Shown in pieces: positions 1 to 7,500 of a DNA stretch of 35,318 bases. The notes beneath the pieces were generated by a model. That model did no database searches. It worked only from the letters and a program-made list of their open reading frames with translations, and was not told where the DNA came from. This stretch comes from Halosimplex carlsbadense 2-9-1 (GTDB taxonomy: Archaea > Halobacteriota > Halobacteria > Halobacteriales > Haloarculaceae), in assembly GCF_000337455.1 (NCBI RefSeq), contig NZ_AOIU01000033.1, forward strand, positions 253,408 to 288,725. Direction: 5' to 3'. How positions within the stretch are numbered: the stretch's first letter is position 1; every line of letters begins with the position of its first letter. A program made the translations under genes and the position numbers.

Positions 1-111
1 CCCCCCCCCCATCCTAATGCACAGCGCCATGCCAGTGAGTTCGGAGATTTGGCGTATGAGTCGATTAAAACAAGTGTCATTTGGACACTGATTGCCTCTA
101 AGAAGCACTAG
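1..111 (+). CDS. C-terminal end of an unidentified gene (5' end outside window)
   Basis: Reading frame 1 is open from the first base to a TAG at 109-111 and ends ...SVIWTLIASKKH. The roughly 30 residues after the poly-C run have coding-like composition (an acidic and aromatic mix, FGDLAYESIK). It runs in the same direction as the GT2 gene 95 bases downstream, so it is probably the tail of another gene of the glycan island. The family cannot be recognised from so short a piece. The first ten bases are all C, which may be an assembly or contig-edge artefact, so the extreme N-terminal residues (PPP) should not be trusted. Confidence 0.45.
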   Translation, partial: PPPHPNAQRHASEFGDLAYESIKTSVIWTLIASKKH

Positions 112-205
112 CTCAGATTCTAACATCAAGGAAGCCAATACAGTAGACTCATTAGGAGGTCGAGAGCGTTATTTGATTAGAAGCGGTGTATACAAAGAAC
201 TAAGA

Positions 206-952
206 ATGAAGGTCAGCATCATCACACCGGTATATAATGAACCCCGGATAGCAGACACGCTTGAATCGATCTTCTCTCAGCGAGATGTTCCTGAATTAGA
301 AGTGATCGTCATCGACGGAGAGTCAACGGACAAAACGACGGATATTTTAGATGAGTATCAAGAAAAGATAGACGTACTTGTCCGAGAATCCGATGAGGGC
401 GTCTACGACGCGATGAATACGGGGATCAGTTTAGCGACCGGCGACATTATTGGCATTCTGAATGCAGATGATCGCTACCAACACCCGGACGTTCTTCGGA
501 CCGTTGTCAATACCTTTAATGAAACTGAGACAGATATCTGTTATGGCAATCTAGTGTATGTAAATAGTGACGATTCGGTTGTCCGATATTGGAAAAGTGG
601 ACCATATGCTTCTCAAAAGTTTTATTTCGGGTGGATGCCTCCGCACCCGACTGTCTTTGTGCGTAGGGGGATGTATAAAAAATATGGCACATTTGATCTT
701 GAGTTCGAAATCGCGGCAGATTACGAATTCTTGTTGCGGCTCCTTGTAGAAGAAGCGGTTCCAGCAACTTATATTAATGAAGTACTCGTCCGAATGTCGA
801 TCGGGGGTCAAAGCAACCGGTCATTATCAAACATATTTAACGCAAATGTGGAAGTTGCCAAATCGTGGCAGAAACATAATCATAGATTTGGGCCACTTGT
901 TGGCATCATAAAACCACTGAGAAAGATCACCCAATATGTAAAGAAGCCATAG
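206..952 (+). CDS. Family 2 glycosyltransferase (GT-A fold)
   Basis: The product (248 aa) is a cytosolic inverting glycosyltransferase that transfers a sugar from a nucleotide-sugar donor to a growing surface glycan. It begins MKVSIITPVYNE, the classic GT2 first strand. VIDGEST follows at residues 35-41, a DEGVYDAMN segment at 63-71 typical of the WcaA/PgaC-like subgroup, and the metal-binding NADD at 86-89. A later EIAADYEFLLRL stretch fits the catalytic-base/acceptor region. There are no membrane segments. An upstream TTG at 92 would add 38 residues lacking family similarity; the ATG at 206 starts exactly at the conserved strand and is preferred. A weak AT-rich box (gttatttgattag, about 169-181) lies upstream. 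The acceptor and sugar cannot be told from sequence. It belongs to the AT-rich island and is probably horizontally acquired. Confidence 0.9.
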   Translation: MKVSIITPVYNEPRIADTLESIFSQRDVPELEVIVIDGESTDKTTDILDEYQEKIDVLVRESDEGVYDAMNTGISLATGDIIGILNADDRYQHPDVLRTVVNTFNETETDICYGNLVYVNSDDSVVRYWKSGPYASQKFYFGWMPPHPTVFVRRGMYKKYGTFDLEFEIAADYEFLLRLLVEEAVPATYINEVLVRMSIGGQSNRSLSNIFNANVEVAKSWQKHNHRFGPLVGIIKPLRKITQYVKKP

Positions 953-966
953 AACCGACCTACGTC

Positions 967-1101
967 TTATAATTTATAACATAATTCCTTCACAACTGTT
1001 AGATCATTATTACAAAATATTTGCCACTCAACCGTGTTAAATCCGCGATCTAAGGCTTCAGGTATGATCTGATCAGGATCATTTATCAGATTGACGACTG
1101 G
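967..1101 (-). pseudogene. Decayed C-terminal gene fragment, family unknown
   Basis: On the minus strand a 44-codon stretch runs from an in-frame TAG (1102-1104) to a TAA at 967-969. It reads PVVNLINDPDQIIPEALDRG, continues FNTVEWQIF and ends VVKELCYKL. The composition is that of a real, acidic haloarchaeal protein, unlike a random AT-rich frame, but there is no start codon. I read it as the surviving tail of a gene from this glycan island. The region upstream to about 1480 shows only short open stretches in shifting frames. The family is not recognised, and a chance ORF of this length is possible. Confidence 0.3.
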
Positions 1102-1485
1102 CTAGGTCCGGCTCTTCTTTCATCTGGGCTGAACTGGGCTCCCTACCCCTATGCTGCGGTAATCAGTCAAATCGGTGCTCGTTCGCGCAAACATTAATTA
1201 TTCCATCGGTCGGAGGCCATCTTTACTTTTGATTATGATGGTGGTGCAATGAGCCATAGTTCTCGACTACGAGACATCACCTACTCATTGTTTTAATTGT
1301 TAGAACCCTAAAAACAACACTGGAAAAACCAATTTACCACGCACAAATTGTCCAAACACTATGATCACGTCTGTACGGTTAGACAATCTCTCCCCAAATA
1401 GCGACGTTGGCGGAGAGTATATCTTCAGTTATCAAGCGCCAATATGAGAGTCTTGTTAAGTCAGGCATCATAACCGCCAGTTTTG
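1102..1485. other. AT-rich gene-free stretch, probably decayed DNA
   Basis: No intact gene is visible on either strand. The minus strand has short open stretches in more than one frame, for example a 30-codon one starting MMPDLTRLSYWRL around 1385-1480. They do not join into a recognisable protein. Together with the fragments on both sides this looks like eroded coding DNA between the converging GT2 and GT69-like genes. No terminator, RNA or repeat was identified. Confidence 0.4.
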
Positions 1486-1674
1486 TTATGTCCGGATTTT
1501 ACTATTTTCAATAATATCGAACTGGTTGTCACGAAGTGAACTTAAGAACCTCTGAACGCTGAAAGGCGATTCAATATCTATGACAATGATAATTCTTGGA
1601 TAAGTTGAATGTGGACGAGCTACATTAACCAGATGCAGGAGTGTATAAACATAACACCGCGTCTCTAAGAACTC
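1486..1674 (-). pseudogene. Decayed gene fragment, possibly the C-terminus of an FkbM-type methyltransferase
   Basis: A 62-codon minus-strand frame runs from just inside the end of the GT69-like gene (overlapping its stop at 1665-1667 in another frame) to a TAA at 1486-1488. Its core reads YPRIIIVIDIESPFSVQRFL followed by SSLRDNQFDIIE. A hydrophobic strand ending in an acidic residue, followed by a helix and a Gly/Asn-Phe-Asp-Ile turn, resembles the C-terminal end of FkbM-family methyltransferases. That match is by eye and tentative. There is no plausible start codon, so I treat it as a remnant of a gene once downstream of the GT69-like gene. Confidence 0.3.
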
Positions 1675-2546
1675 TTACAATAACTATGACCAGATGAGAG
1701 ATATGATTTTATCTTGGATACTACAGGTATCTTATATTGTATGTGTTCTGTGGGTGCCTTAACCACAAAATCTGTGCTAATTTCTTTTGATTTAATTGAC
1801 TCATTGAACAGGACGTGCTCACATGCGTTTTGAGGATACTCTCCATTTAACTTGTAACTTGCACCATCTAATTTTTCCAAATTGTAGATTCCAACCCCCC
1901 CAAAGGCACTTCTAACAGGGATTCGTCCTTCGGGGATCAGCTCATCTATGTGCTTTTGCTTCAGGTACTTATATCTCACCTTTGATATGGCGGAACCAAA
2001 CAAAGTTTTTGATTCAACAACATTCTTCCAGTAATTGTTTTCCACCCAATCTTCGGCTCTTAGCGCATATATATCATAGTAATATGGTCGGGATACAGGA
2101 AAAATCGCATCTGCATCGCCATTAATAATCCGCTCACATTCATTAAAAAACTGGTTTTTTTCGATTGATTGTGCAATTTTTGAGTCAAGATCAATAGGTA
2201 TATACAGGCGGCCGGTTTCAGAGCCGTTTGCCCCTGAAATCCTTCGTATTTTTCTAAACAGGCACTCTCTAAGATGGGATATCCTTTCCTCTCTTACCGG
2301 ATATTTTTTATCTATTCCATCAAATGAAAGAACATAAAAATTTTTATTATTGTTTTTTATTTCACTTAGAATATCTTTAGTGTTGTCTTTAGAGTCGTTT
2401 TCTGCGACTACGATATTATAGTCTTCCACTTCTTCAGACCTACCTATCTTGAGTATGTTTTTGATATTTTCTTCTAGATTTTCCTCACAGTCTCTAGCCA
2501 GCCCGGCAAAGTATAGTTGATAACTTTTTCCAGCGTTACTAGTCAT
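1665..2546 (-). CDS. GT69/CAP59-like glycosyltransferase
   Basis: The product (293 aa from ATG 2546) looks like a GT-A glycosyltransferase of the CAP59/alpha-1,3-mannosyltransferase type, a family best known from fungal capsule synthesis. The family's landmarks are present in order: an N-terminal NIVVAENDSKDNT segment, a basic REERISHLRECLFRKI helix, the DxD-like PIDLDSK, an AIFPVSRPYYYDIYALR block (compare YDxWALR), SAFGGVGIYNL, and CEHVLFNES (compare CxEHxxxN). The annotated GTG at 2558 is less likely. A TATA-like tttatt on the minus strand at about 2577-2583 predicts transcription starting near 2554, which puts the ATG at 2546 in a short leader and the GTG outside it. Codon and base use are markedly AT-rich (many AAA, ATT, TTT), pointing to transfer. 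Its role is probably the addition of one sugar to a surface glycan; the donor is unknown. Confidence 0.7.
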   Translation of the reverse strand: MTSNAGKSYQLYFAGLARDCEENLEENIKNILKIGRSEEVEDYNIVVAENDSKDNTKDILSEIKNNNKNFYVLSFDGIDKKYPVREERISHLRECLFRKIRRISGANGSETGRLYIPIDLDSKIAQSIEKNQFFNECERIINGDADAIFPVSRPYYYDIYALRAEDWVENNYWKNVVESKTLFGSAISKVRYKYLKQKHIDELIPEGRIPVRSAFGGVGIYNLEKLDGASYKLNGEYPQNACEHVLFNESIKSKEISTDFVVKAPTEHIQYKIPVVSKIKSYLSSGHSYCKSS

Positions 2547-2573
2547 CTTGATTGCCACGTATTGCTATGCTGG

Positions 2574-2586
2574 CCAAATAAACACT
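2574..2586 (-). promoter_or_regulatory. TATA-type box upstream of the GT69-like gene
   Basis: The minus strand reads tgtttatttgg here, about 30 bases before ATG 2546. This is the normal archaeal spacing for a nearly leaderless transcript, and it helps decide the start codon. Confidence 0.4.
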
Positions 2587-2608
2587 TGGCTTCTGGCCGC
2601 ATTATTAT

Positions 2609-3271
2609 TTATTTAGTGACATTTTCCAGCAAGCAAAGGTTTGAAAACCAATATTCGGCTATTTCCAGTTCAACATGACTAAAGGAGTTCGGAAACAACG
2701 ATGTTCGGCACTTCAAGTCTTGAAAGATTCGTTCGACAATTCTGCGATTTTTGTGGCGACACATCTAAAATTGGTGTCCAGCTCGTTGTAGCGCGGTTTG
2801 GAGGTGTTGAGCGCCGTCGACTAGAAAGCCAGTAGTTTCGACATTTTGTTTTTCTCGTAGTTCGGAGAGGAAGATCTCGATGAGTGCTGTCTTGGTCGTT
2901 AAATAGGGTCGGACCTGAAGTGGTCGTTCGTTCGGGGCCTGCGGCAGCGTACAGCCAGAATTGCTTCGTTGATCCGAATCACTGTTTTGTCAAGCACGAC
3001 CTGATTTGGAGATCGACCGGATTCGGACTGAAAGTCCGCTTTCTACACCCAATCATGGACCACTTTACAACTCTGCTTGACACCCAAATTTTCGGGTAGA
3101 TCTGTGATATTCGACAGCAATAGGCCCGCAACGTGCGACTGATACCCTGTACCATCGCTGATTCGGAGTGTGGTTGCGCTCCACAAATCTAAATATATTC
3201 ACTCTCTTTGGCCGCTGAAGCAGGCGACTTCTGTTATAAACCAGCAAGAAATTCGCCTGTCCACGTTTCAA
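2609..3271 (-). pseudogene. Degenerate IS6-type haloarchaeal transposase
   Basis: Joining minus-strand frames recovers a haloarchaeal IS6-family DDE transposase. In order: FVERNHTPNQ, then AGLLLSNITDLPENLGV, then KVVHDWV followed by an in-frame TAG, KADFQSESGRSPNQVVLDKT (first catalytic D), QFWLYAAAGP, NERPLQVRPYLTTKTALIEI, FLVDGAQHL (second D), a TAG after AGHQF, RRIVERIFQDLK (catalytic E), and a short tail to a TAA at 2609-2611. At least three frameshifts and two internal stops make it dead. It separates the GT69-like gene from the GT11-like gene and shows that this part of the island was visited by mobile elements. Terminal inverted repeats could not be made out. Confidence 0.8.
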
Positions 3272-3338
3272 GCTTAATTAAACACCACCCTCTCTAAGGA
3301 CCAAAGGTGACGCAACTGTCGAACACTTATACAAATTA

Positions 3339-4334
3339 CTACTTAACTGCACTTCCGAAGTGGGGATGGTTTTTTGCTTCGGTTAAAGGCTCTTTGAGTA
3401 CTTCCCAACCCTTGCTCCTGACGTGCGGATATATTGGAACTAGTGGACTATTGCCCAAGAAGGCTGCAAACGTGCTAAAGGTACTTGGGGGCCCAATAAT
3501 CCGGTCACAAAGAGACAGTTCAGCGAAGTCATATGGATAGTCACTCTCAGCACCATCGTCTTGACATATGGAAGGTTTAAATTTGTTGTCAACCTCACCG
3601 ACCGGCTGTGGCTCGTCAGAAAAGACCAATATTGACACATTTTTGTTCGGGTGCCTCTTTTCAACATAATCCTCTAATAAATCGATATACTCGACAAATG
3701 GAAAGAAGTACTGCCCAGACATCCATGTCCTATAGTCGCTGTGGCGGATATGTGCACCAAGAACAAGGTCAGATTCTTCTCGGACGGGACTAAGATGATC
3801 TTCTGCTTTAGAAATATAGTTGTTATCAATTTGTAGCTCATCACGGATTTTGTCACTGTATTGCCTAACTAACGGCCAGGCACGGACACCCCAACCAGAA
3901 ACTACGGAAACTTTTTCACCATCAAAAAATTGAAATAAATTCTCCTCTGAAATAGCGATTTCCTCATATTCTCTCCCTAGTATCGGGAGTTGCGTATGGG
4001 TGTCTCCACCGATTACACTCTCCCCTTTCGAAGAAACGATCGAGAAAGCATGAAGGACTGAGGCATTGTAGAATCGAGAATACTCCGTTCTAATTGGTCC
4101 ATCCCAAAGGTGTTTGATTATATGTTTATAAGAATTTGGCAGCCCATCTGAGTCGACAACATAGGACACTGGGGAATCCCTACTGCAAATCTCTGAGTAG
4201 TCTTGAAATGGCAAACTTATAACACTCACACCAGGATATTCCATCTCTATAGCACATAGATTTGCATAATTAACTAACTGATTTCCTAATCTTCCACCGC
4301 CGCTAGTATATATAATATGCTTCTTACCCGTCAT
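3339..4334 (-). CDS. GT11-like (alpha-1,2-fucosyltransferase type) glycosyltransferase
   Basis: The product (331 aa) has the layout of GT11 alpha-1,2-fucosyltransferases. An N-terminal GGGRLGNQLVNYA loop matches the family's GGLGNQxFQYA. The donor-binding block LGAHIRHSDYRTW corresponds to the HxRRGDY motif, with GQYFF just after it. VFSDEP (compare FSDD) follows, and the C-terminal FAELSLCDRIIGPPSTFSTF matches the DLxLMSxCxxxIxxNSTFSWW region. It is soluble with a GT-B-like fold and would transfer a deoxysugar such as fucose from a GDP donor; that the donor is GDP-fucose is family knowledge and not proven here. The ATG at 4334 has a TATA-like tttatat on the minus strand about 35-40 bases upstream. 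Base composition is AT-rich like its island neighbours. Confidence 0.75.
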   Translation of the reverse strand: MTGKKHIIYTSGGGRLGNQLVNYANLCAIEMEYPGVSVISLPFQDYSEICSRDSPVSYVVDSDGLPNSYKHIIKHLWDGPIRTEYSRFYNASVLHAFSIVSSKGESVIGGDTHTQLPILGREYEEIAISEENLFQFFDGEKVSVVSGWGVRAWPLVRQYSDKIRDELQIDNNYISKAEDHLSPVREESDLVLGAHIRHSDYRTWMSGQYFFPFVEYIDLLEDYVEKRHPNKNVSILVFSDEPQPVGEVDNKFKPSICQDDGAESDYPYDFAELSLCDRIIGPPSTFSTFAAFLGNSPLVPIYPHVRSKGWEVLKEPLTEAKNHPHFGSAVK

Positions 4335-4360
4335 TAGGTATCTACTTAATTCGACTCTGT

Positions 4361-4638
4361 CTAGAGGATATAAATCTCTTTGTTTATTTCAATGAGTTCC
4401 CGACCTCCTGAAACCCCGGTAGCATTAAAAGTTTGAAGGTTCTCCTGGCGTAGTTGAGAGCGGTATGTACCCTTCAAGTAAACCTTATCGACATGCTCCA
4501 TTGAGTGTAAGGACAGTATCCGGAAGTACGTCCTAATGACTAATATATTGTCCCGTCTTCGGCAAGGGCCAGCGCTAGGTAGCTAGTTGCCACCTGCTTT
4601 GATTTCCAATAGTGGATCATCACTCGAAGCCTAGTCAT
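4361..4638 (-). pseudogene. Decayed gene remnant upstream of the GT11-like gene
   Basis: Two overlapping minus-strand frames look coding and can be joined by one frameshift. The first runs from ATG 4638 (MTRLRVMIHYW... ending LALAEDGTIY at TAG 4540-4542). The second is open from 4582 to TAG 4361-4363 and includes MEHVDKVYLKGTY, RSQLRQENLQTF and RELIEINKEIYIL. The second could also be read alone as a 46-aa ORF from ATG 4501. No family is recognised. It ends 27 bases before the GT11-like start, so it may be the remains of the preceding gene in an operon. A chance origin cannot be excluded. Confidence 0.3.
4366..4378 (-). promoter_or_regulatory. TATA-type box upstream of the GT11-like gene
   Basis: The minus strand reads gatttatatcc about 35-40 bases before ATG 4334, consistent with an archaeal TATA box and a short leader. 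It overlaps the end of the decayed reading frame at 4361-4638. Confidence 0.4.
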
Positions 4639-4722
4639 GTGAGTCCTTCACTATTGGATTCTGATAATAGAGTTTCAGTAACAATGATATATTTGCAATC
4701 TTCCTCACGCGAGCAGTTTCTT

Positions 4723-6135
4723 TCACCGAATAATGGTATCGAATATATCCACCAACACTTTCCACACCTGTCTAATCACGATCTTCAGATCAAACCAAAA
4801 TGACTGATGACGGATATATGCGACATCATATCGGACCTTCTCTTGAGGTCGAGTCGATGACGCATCTTTGACCTGCGCCAGCCCCGTTAGTCCGGGCTTT
4901 ACGAACCAGCGCTTACGCCAGCTATCAGTCTCGTCTTCTATTAGCGTCTCCTCATCGGTCCAAGCGGCTCGTGGGCCCACGACGCTCATCTTTCCAGTGC
5001 AGATCGCCAGCAACTGCGGAATCTCGTCTAAGTGTGCCTTCCGCAGCACTTGTCCAGCGCGCGTGATACGGTCGTTCCTGTGGTCTTCACTGGGCGTCTT
5101 GTTCTCATCTCCAACTGTCATTGTTCGGAACTTATACACAATAAACGTGTCTCCAAACTCGGCCGTTCGCTCTTGGCTGTACAATATTGGCCCACGATCG
5201 TCAAGTTTGATTGCAACTGCGATGAGCACTATTAACGGCGAAAGCACGATTAGCGCCGACAGCGCAAAGGTCACGTCGAAGACTCGCTTGGCAACGTAGT
5301 CCTGCCAGTCCCAGGGTTCGAGGTTGACTTCGACCAAGTCACCACCTGCAACTGACTTCGTCAGGATGTCGTCGGCGTGGTCGCGGTGAACCTTCGCCGC
5401 AACCCCATGCTCGTAACACTCCGCCAGCGCGCCGAAAAACTCCGCGCGGTCGGTCTCGGTGAACGCCAGCAGCGCCGTGTCGATATCGTGTTTGACGAAC
5501 ACCTCGTCGAGTCGCGAGAGCCCGCCGAGGTTCGACAGCTCGTCCAGCCGACTCTTGGCGGACCCGCCGTCGGCCATCTCGGGGGCGCCGATCATCCGTT
5601 CGCCCTCAGCAACGTACGACGAGGGCGGCGAGACGTAACCCAGCACGGGCACGTCTGTCGACGCGAGGAGATCCTCCATGGCCTGTGGGTCGTCGCCGAT
5701 GATGACCGCCCGCGTCTGCGCCGAGGGGCGCTGTCTGATCGCCGTCGTCCAGGCGGGTAACGCGCCCATCAGCAAGGCGGTCATGAGGATGAGCGTCGGC
5801 CGTGGCAGTGCGTAGCTGTAGTCGTAATATCCGAGCGCGGCCAGTCCGACCATCGCCAGCAGCACCCGCTTGTGGGTCAGCAGGACGGTGTCCAGGATCC
5901 GGCGCGGCCGGGGTTTGAACAGTGGCCACATCGCCGCGAGCGTGACGACCAGGGCCGTCGAGACGGCGCCGGTCAGGTCGCTGCCGGTCAACACTGCGGG
6001 CGCCGGTCGCCCGAAGTAGGGGACCTGCGCGAACAGTTCCTGGACGAGCGGGAGATTGGCGGCCCAGACCGCAAACACCGTCAGCGCGGCCACGCCGACG
6101 ACGCTCGCGACTCGGTAGTGCCACCGTACAGCCAT
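4723..6135 (-). CDS. Polyprenyl-phosphate sugar-1-phosphate transferase (bacterial sugar transferase family)
   Basis: This 470-aa membrane enzyme should start a surface glycan by moving a sugar-1-phosphate from a nucleotide sugar to a lipid (dolichyl or polyprenyl) phosphate at the inner face of the membrane. Four hydrophobic segments fill residues 1-125, followed by a CoA-binding-like cytosolic domain. The WbaP/WcaJ catalytic domain spans about 285-470: KRVFDVTFALSALIVLSPL membrane hairpin, YKFRTM, RKAHLDEIPQL, MSVVGPRA and KPGLTGLAQV. These correspond to the family's KFRSM, LDELPQ, SxVGPRP and KPGxTGxxQ motifs. It starts at ATG 6135, just behind a palindromic TTATAA at 6161-6166. Oddity: the N-terminal half (about 5360-6135) is clearly GC-richer than the catalytic half (about 4723-5350), so the gene may be a recombinant. 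Confidence 0.92.
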   Translation of the reverse strand: MAVRWHYRVASVVGVAALTVFAVWAANLPLVQELFAQVPYFGRPAPAVLTGSDLTGAVSTALVVTLAAMWPLFKPRPRRILDTVLLTHKRVLLAMVGLAALGYYDYSYALPRPTLILMTALLMGALPAWTTAIRQRPSAQTRAVIIGDDPQAMEDLLASTDVPVLGYVSPPSSYVAEGERMIGAPEMADGGSAKSRLDELSNLGGLSRLDEVFVKHDIDTALLAFTETDRAEFFGALAECYEHGVAAKVHRDHADDILTKSVAGGDLVEVNLEPWDWQDYVAKRVFDVTFALSALIVLSPLIVLIAVAIKLDDRGPILYSQERTAEFGDTFIVYKFRTMTVGDENKTPSEDHRNDRITRAGQVLRKAHLDEIPQLLAICTGKMSVVGPRAAWTDEETLIEDETDSWRKRWFVKPGLTGLAQVKDASSTRPQEKVRYDVAYIRHQSFWFDLKIVIRQVWKVLVDIFDTIIR

Positions 6136-6157
6136 TCACCCTTGTAACTATAGTGGT

Positions 6158-6168
6158 AGGTTATAAGA
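6158..6168. promoter_or_regulatory. Palindromic TTATAA box between the sugar transferase and VanZ-like genes
   Basis: TTATAA at 6161-6166 reads the same on both strands. On the minus strand it sits about 27 bases before ATG 6135, ideal for a leaderless sugar transferase transcript. On the plus strand it could serve the VanZ-like gene with a leader of about 60 bases. Confidence 0.45.
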
Positions 6169-6247
6169 GCTACGACACATTCCCCTGCTCAACGACTGTA
6201 ACCCGGGTGTCCTCTGGAACTTCGGTTCGAGTAAGTCGAGAAGCTAC

Positions 6248-6700
6248 TTGTTCCCCGACGTAGATACCCAGGCCGTGATCCGGCCAGTTGTCCCGCTATT
6301 ACCCCGTGCGCTTCGCTGGAGCAGCGTCGCTGTCGTCCTAGCTGTTGTGGTGTACTTCTCGTTAGCGAGCGCACCGCCGCGCCCACCCGAACCGACGCCG
6401 TTCTGGGACAAGCGCTTGCACTTCGTCGCCTACGCTGGAGTCGCACTCTCGCTGGCGTATGCGACGGCGACCTGGCGTGACCGACCCTACCGCCGCGCCA
6501 CACTCGTCCTCGGGGGAGCGATCGGTGTCGGAATCGCCGTCGAACTGCTTCAAGGAATGATCTCCTACCGCTACTTCGGCTGGGGCGACCTGATGGCGAA
6601 CTGTCTAGGCGCCGCGCTCGTGGCGCTGTGGTTCCCGATCGAGCGACGAATCGAGTACATCAGAGCGCGACGACTCGTGTCGGATGTCTTGCCGGAGTGA
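6248..6700 (+). CDS. VanZ-like membrane protein
   Basis: A small (150 aa) integral membrane protein of the VanZ-like superfamily. It has a first hydrophobic segment at about 23-42, then the diagnostic DKRLHFVAYAGVALSLAY (compare DKxxHFxxyxxLa), a third segment with GIAVELLQGM (compare E-x2-Q), and GDLMANCLGAALVAL (compare D-x-x-aN-x-x-G). The molecular activity of VanZ-like proteins is poorly known, but they are frequent in surface-polysaccharide loci. The start is uncertain: no ATG is available before the conserved part, so TTG 6248 or the GTG eight codons later must be used. It is divergent from the sugar transferase gene and probably shares its promoter region. Confidence 0.8.
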   Translation: MFPDVDTQAVIRPVVPLLPRALRWSSVAVVLAVVVYFSLASAPPRPPEPTPFWDKRLHFVAYAGVALSLAYATATWRDRPYRRATLVLGGAIGVGIAVELLQGMISYRYFGWGDLMANCLGAALVALWFPIERRIEYIRARRLVSDVLPE

Positions 6701-7005
6701 TATCCGTTCACCGACCCACACAGAACCTGCTCGATAGCCTCGTACCGACCCTCCCTATCGCTCACTCCGACCCATACTTCCGGCACCGAACGATATTCGG
6801 ACGATTCGCCGATCGCTGTAGCTGCGAGGAGACGCGTGCAACGCTCTCTGCGAAAATTCACTGAGAGCTTCGATCACATCCGTCAGCGGCGTATCGGGAA
6901 TATCTTTCTACGCGAATTACGAAAGCCAGGCTAACAGATTAAATACGATATAAGACGATAAAACTAGCCAAACTCTTTTAGAAGAGCAGAGAGATAACGT
7001 AATCA
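6701..7005. other. Intergenic region with promoter-like AT-rich end
   Basis: No gene is supported in these 305 bases. Overlapping frames on both strands are low-complexity shadows. The last 100 bases are AT-rich (attaaatacgatataag near 6932-6950, and cttttagaag near 6976) and are the likely promoter of the hypothetical gene at 7006. Confidence 0.5.
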
Positions 7006-7413
7006 ATGGGATTCGAAAAATTCGACGAAACCGGGCGCGGTCGGGGCCGACCCGCGGGAACCAGCCCGAAGATATCGCTACGCAAGTCAGGCTCGGTCGG
7101 CGTGAACCAGGCCGCCCTCGAGGAGTATTTCGAGGACGACGACGGCGCGATCCTGTACTTCGACGAGGAAGAGGACCGAATCGGGATCGAGCCCGTCGGG
7201 GACAACGACGCGGACGAAGCGGCGTACACCGTCTCGAAGACTGATTCGGGCGGGACGATCGCCGGCCAGGCGTTTCTCGAGACGTACGAACTCCTCCCCG
7301 AGATCACCACCCAGTACGTCCCAGAGTGGGACGACGACAACGGCCTCGTCACCGTCGACCTCGACGACCCGGCCAAGACGTACGGGTCCGCGGACGGCGA
7401 TGAAACCGAGTAG
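7006..7413 (+). CDS. Conserved haloarchaeal hypothetical protein
   Basis: An acidic, soluble protein of 135 aa with no signal or membrane segment. The N-terminus is basic and Gly/Arg-rich (GRGRGRPAGTSPKISLRKSG), followed by a beta-rich segment, VGVNQAALEEYFEDDDGAIL then YFDEEEDRIGIEPV. The KISLRKSGSVGVN hairpin is reminiscent of swapped-hairpin (AbrB-like) DNA-binding folds or of short nucleic-acid-binding proteins, but this is only an impression. It stands alone between VanZ-like and DUF4330 genes and probably has its own promoter. It looks like a core haloarchaeal gene of unknown function, since GC and codon use match the chromosome. Confidence 0.7.
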   Translation: MGFEKFDETGRGRGRPAGTSPKISLRKSGSVGVNQAALEEYFEDDDGAILYFDEEEDRIGIEPVGDNDADEAAYTVSKTDSGGTIAGQAFLETYELLPEITTQYVPEWDDDNGLVTVDLDDPAKTYGSADGDETE

Positions 7414-7467
7414 TCGGTATAATCCTTTCGCGCCCTCTATAGACAACGCTCATCTCAAGAGCGAAAC

Positions 7468-7478
7468 CACTTTATCCG
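7468..7478 (+). promoter_or_regulatory. TATA-type box of the DUF4330 gene
   Basis: The sequence gcgaaaccactttatccg ends in TTTAT at 7471-7475, 30 bases before ATG 7501, preceded by a purine-rich BRE-like gcgaaac. This predicts a leaderless transcript. Confidence 0.5.
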
Positions 7479-7500
7479 TACTGCTAGAGACCTGAGGTAG

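Noticed and set aside
1..10. Run of ten C residues at the window start, considered as a phase-variation tract
   Set aside because: It stands at the very edge, so an assembly or contig-end artefact is more likely. Without upstream sequence a contingency tract cannot be argued.
2884..3271. Small open frames on both strands considered as genes
   Set aside because: They are pieces or shadows of the degenerate IS6-type transposase recovered by joining minus-strand frames.
4612..4803. 63-codon plus-strand ORF at the end of the sugar transferase gene
   Set aside because: It overlaps the true C-terminus on the other strand, has no family resemblance, and its region is better explained by a decayed minus-strand frame.
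6571..6864. Opposing short frames after the VanZ-like gene
   Set aside because: No conserved composition, and they overlap each other and the end of the VanZ-like gene; treated as intergenic.
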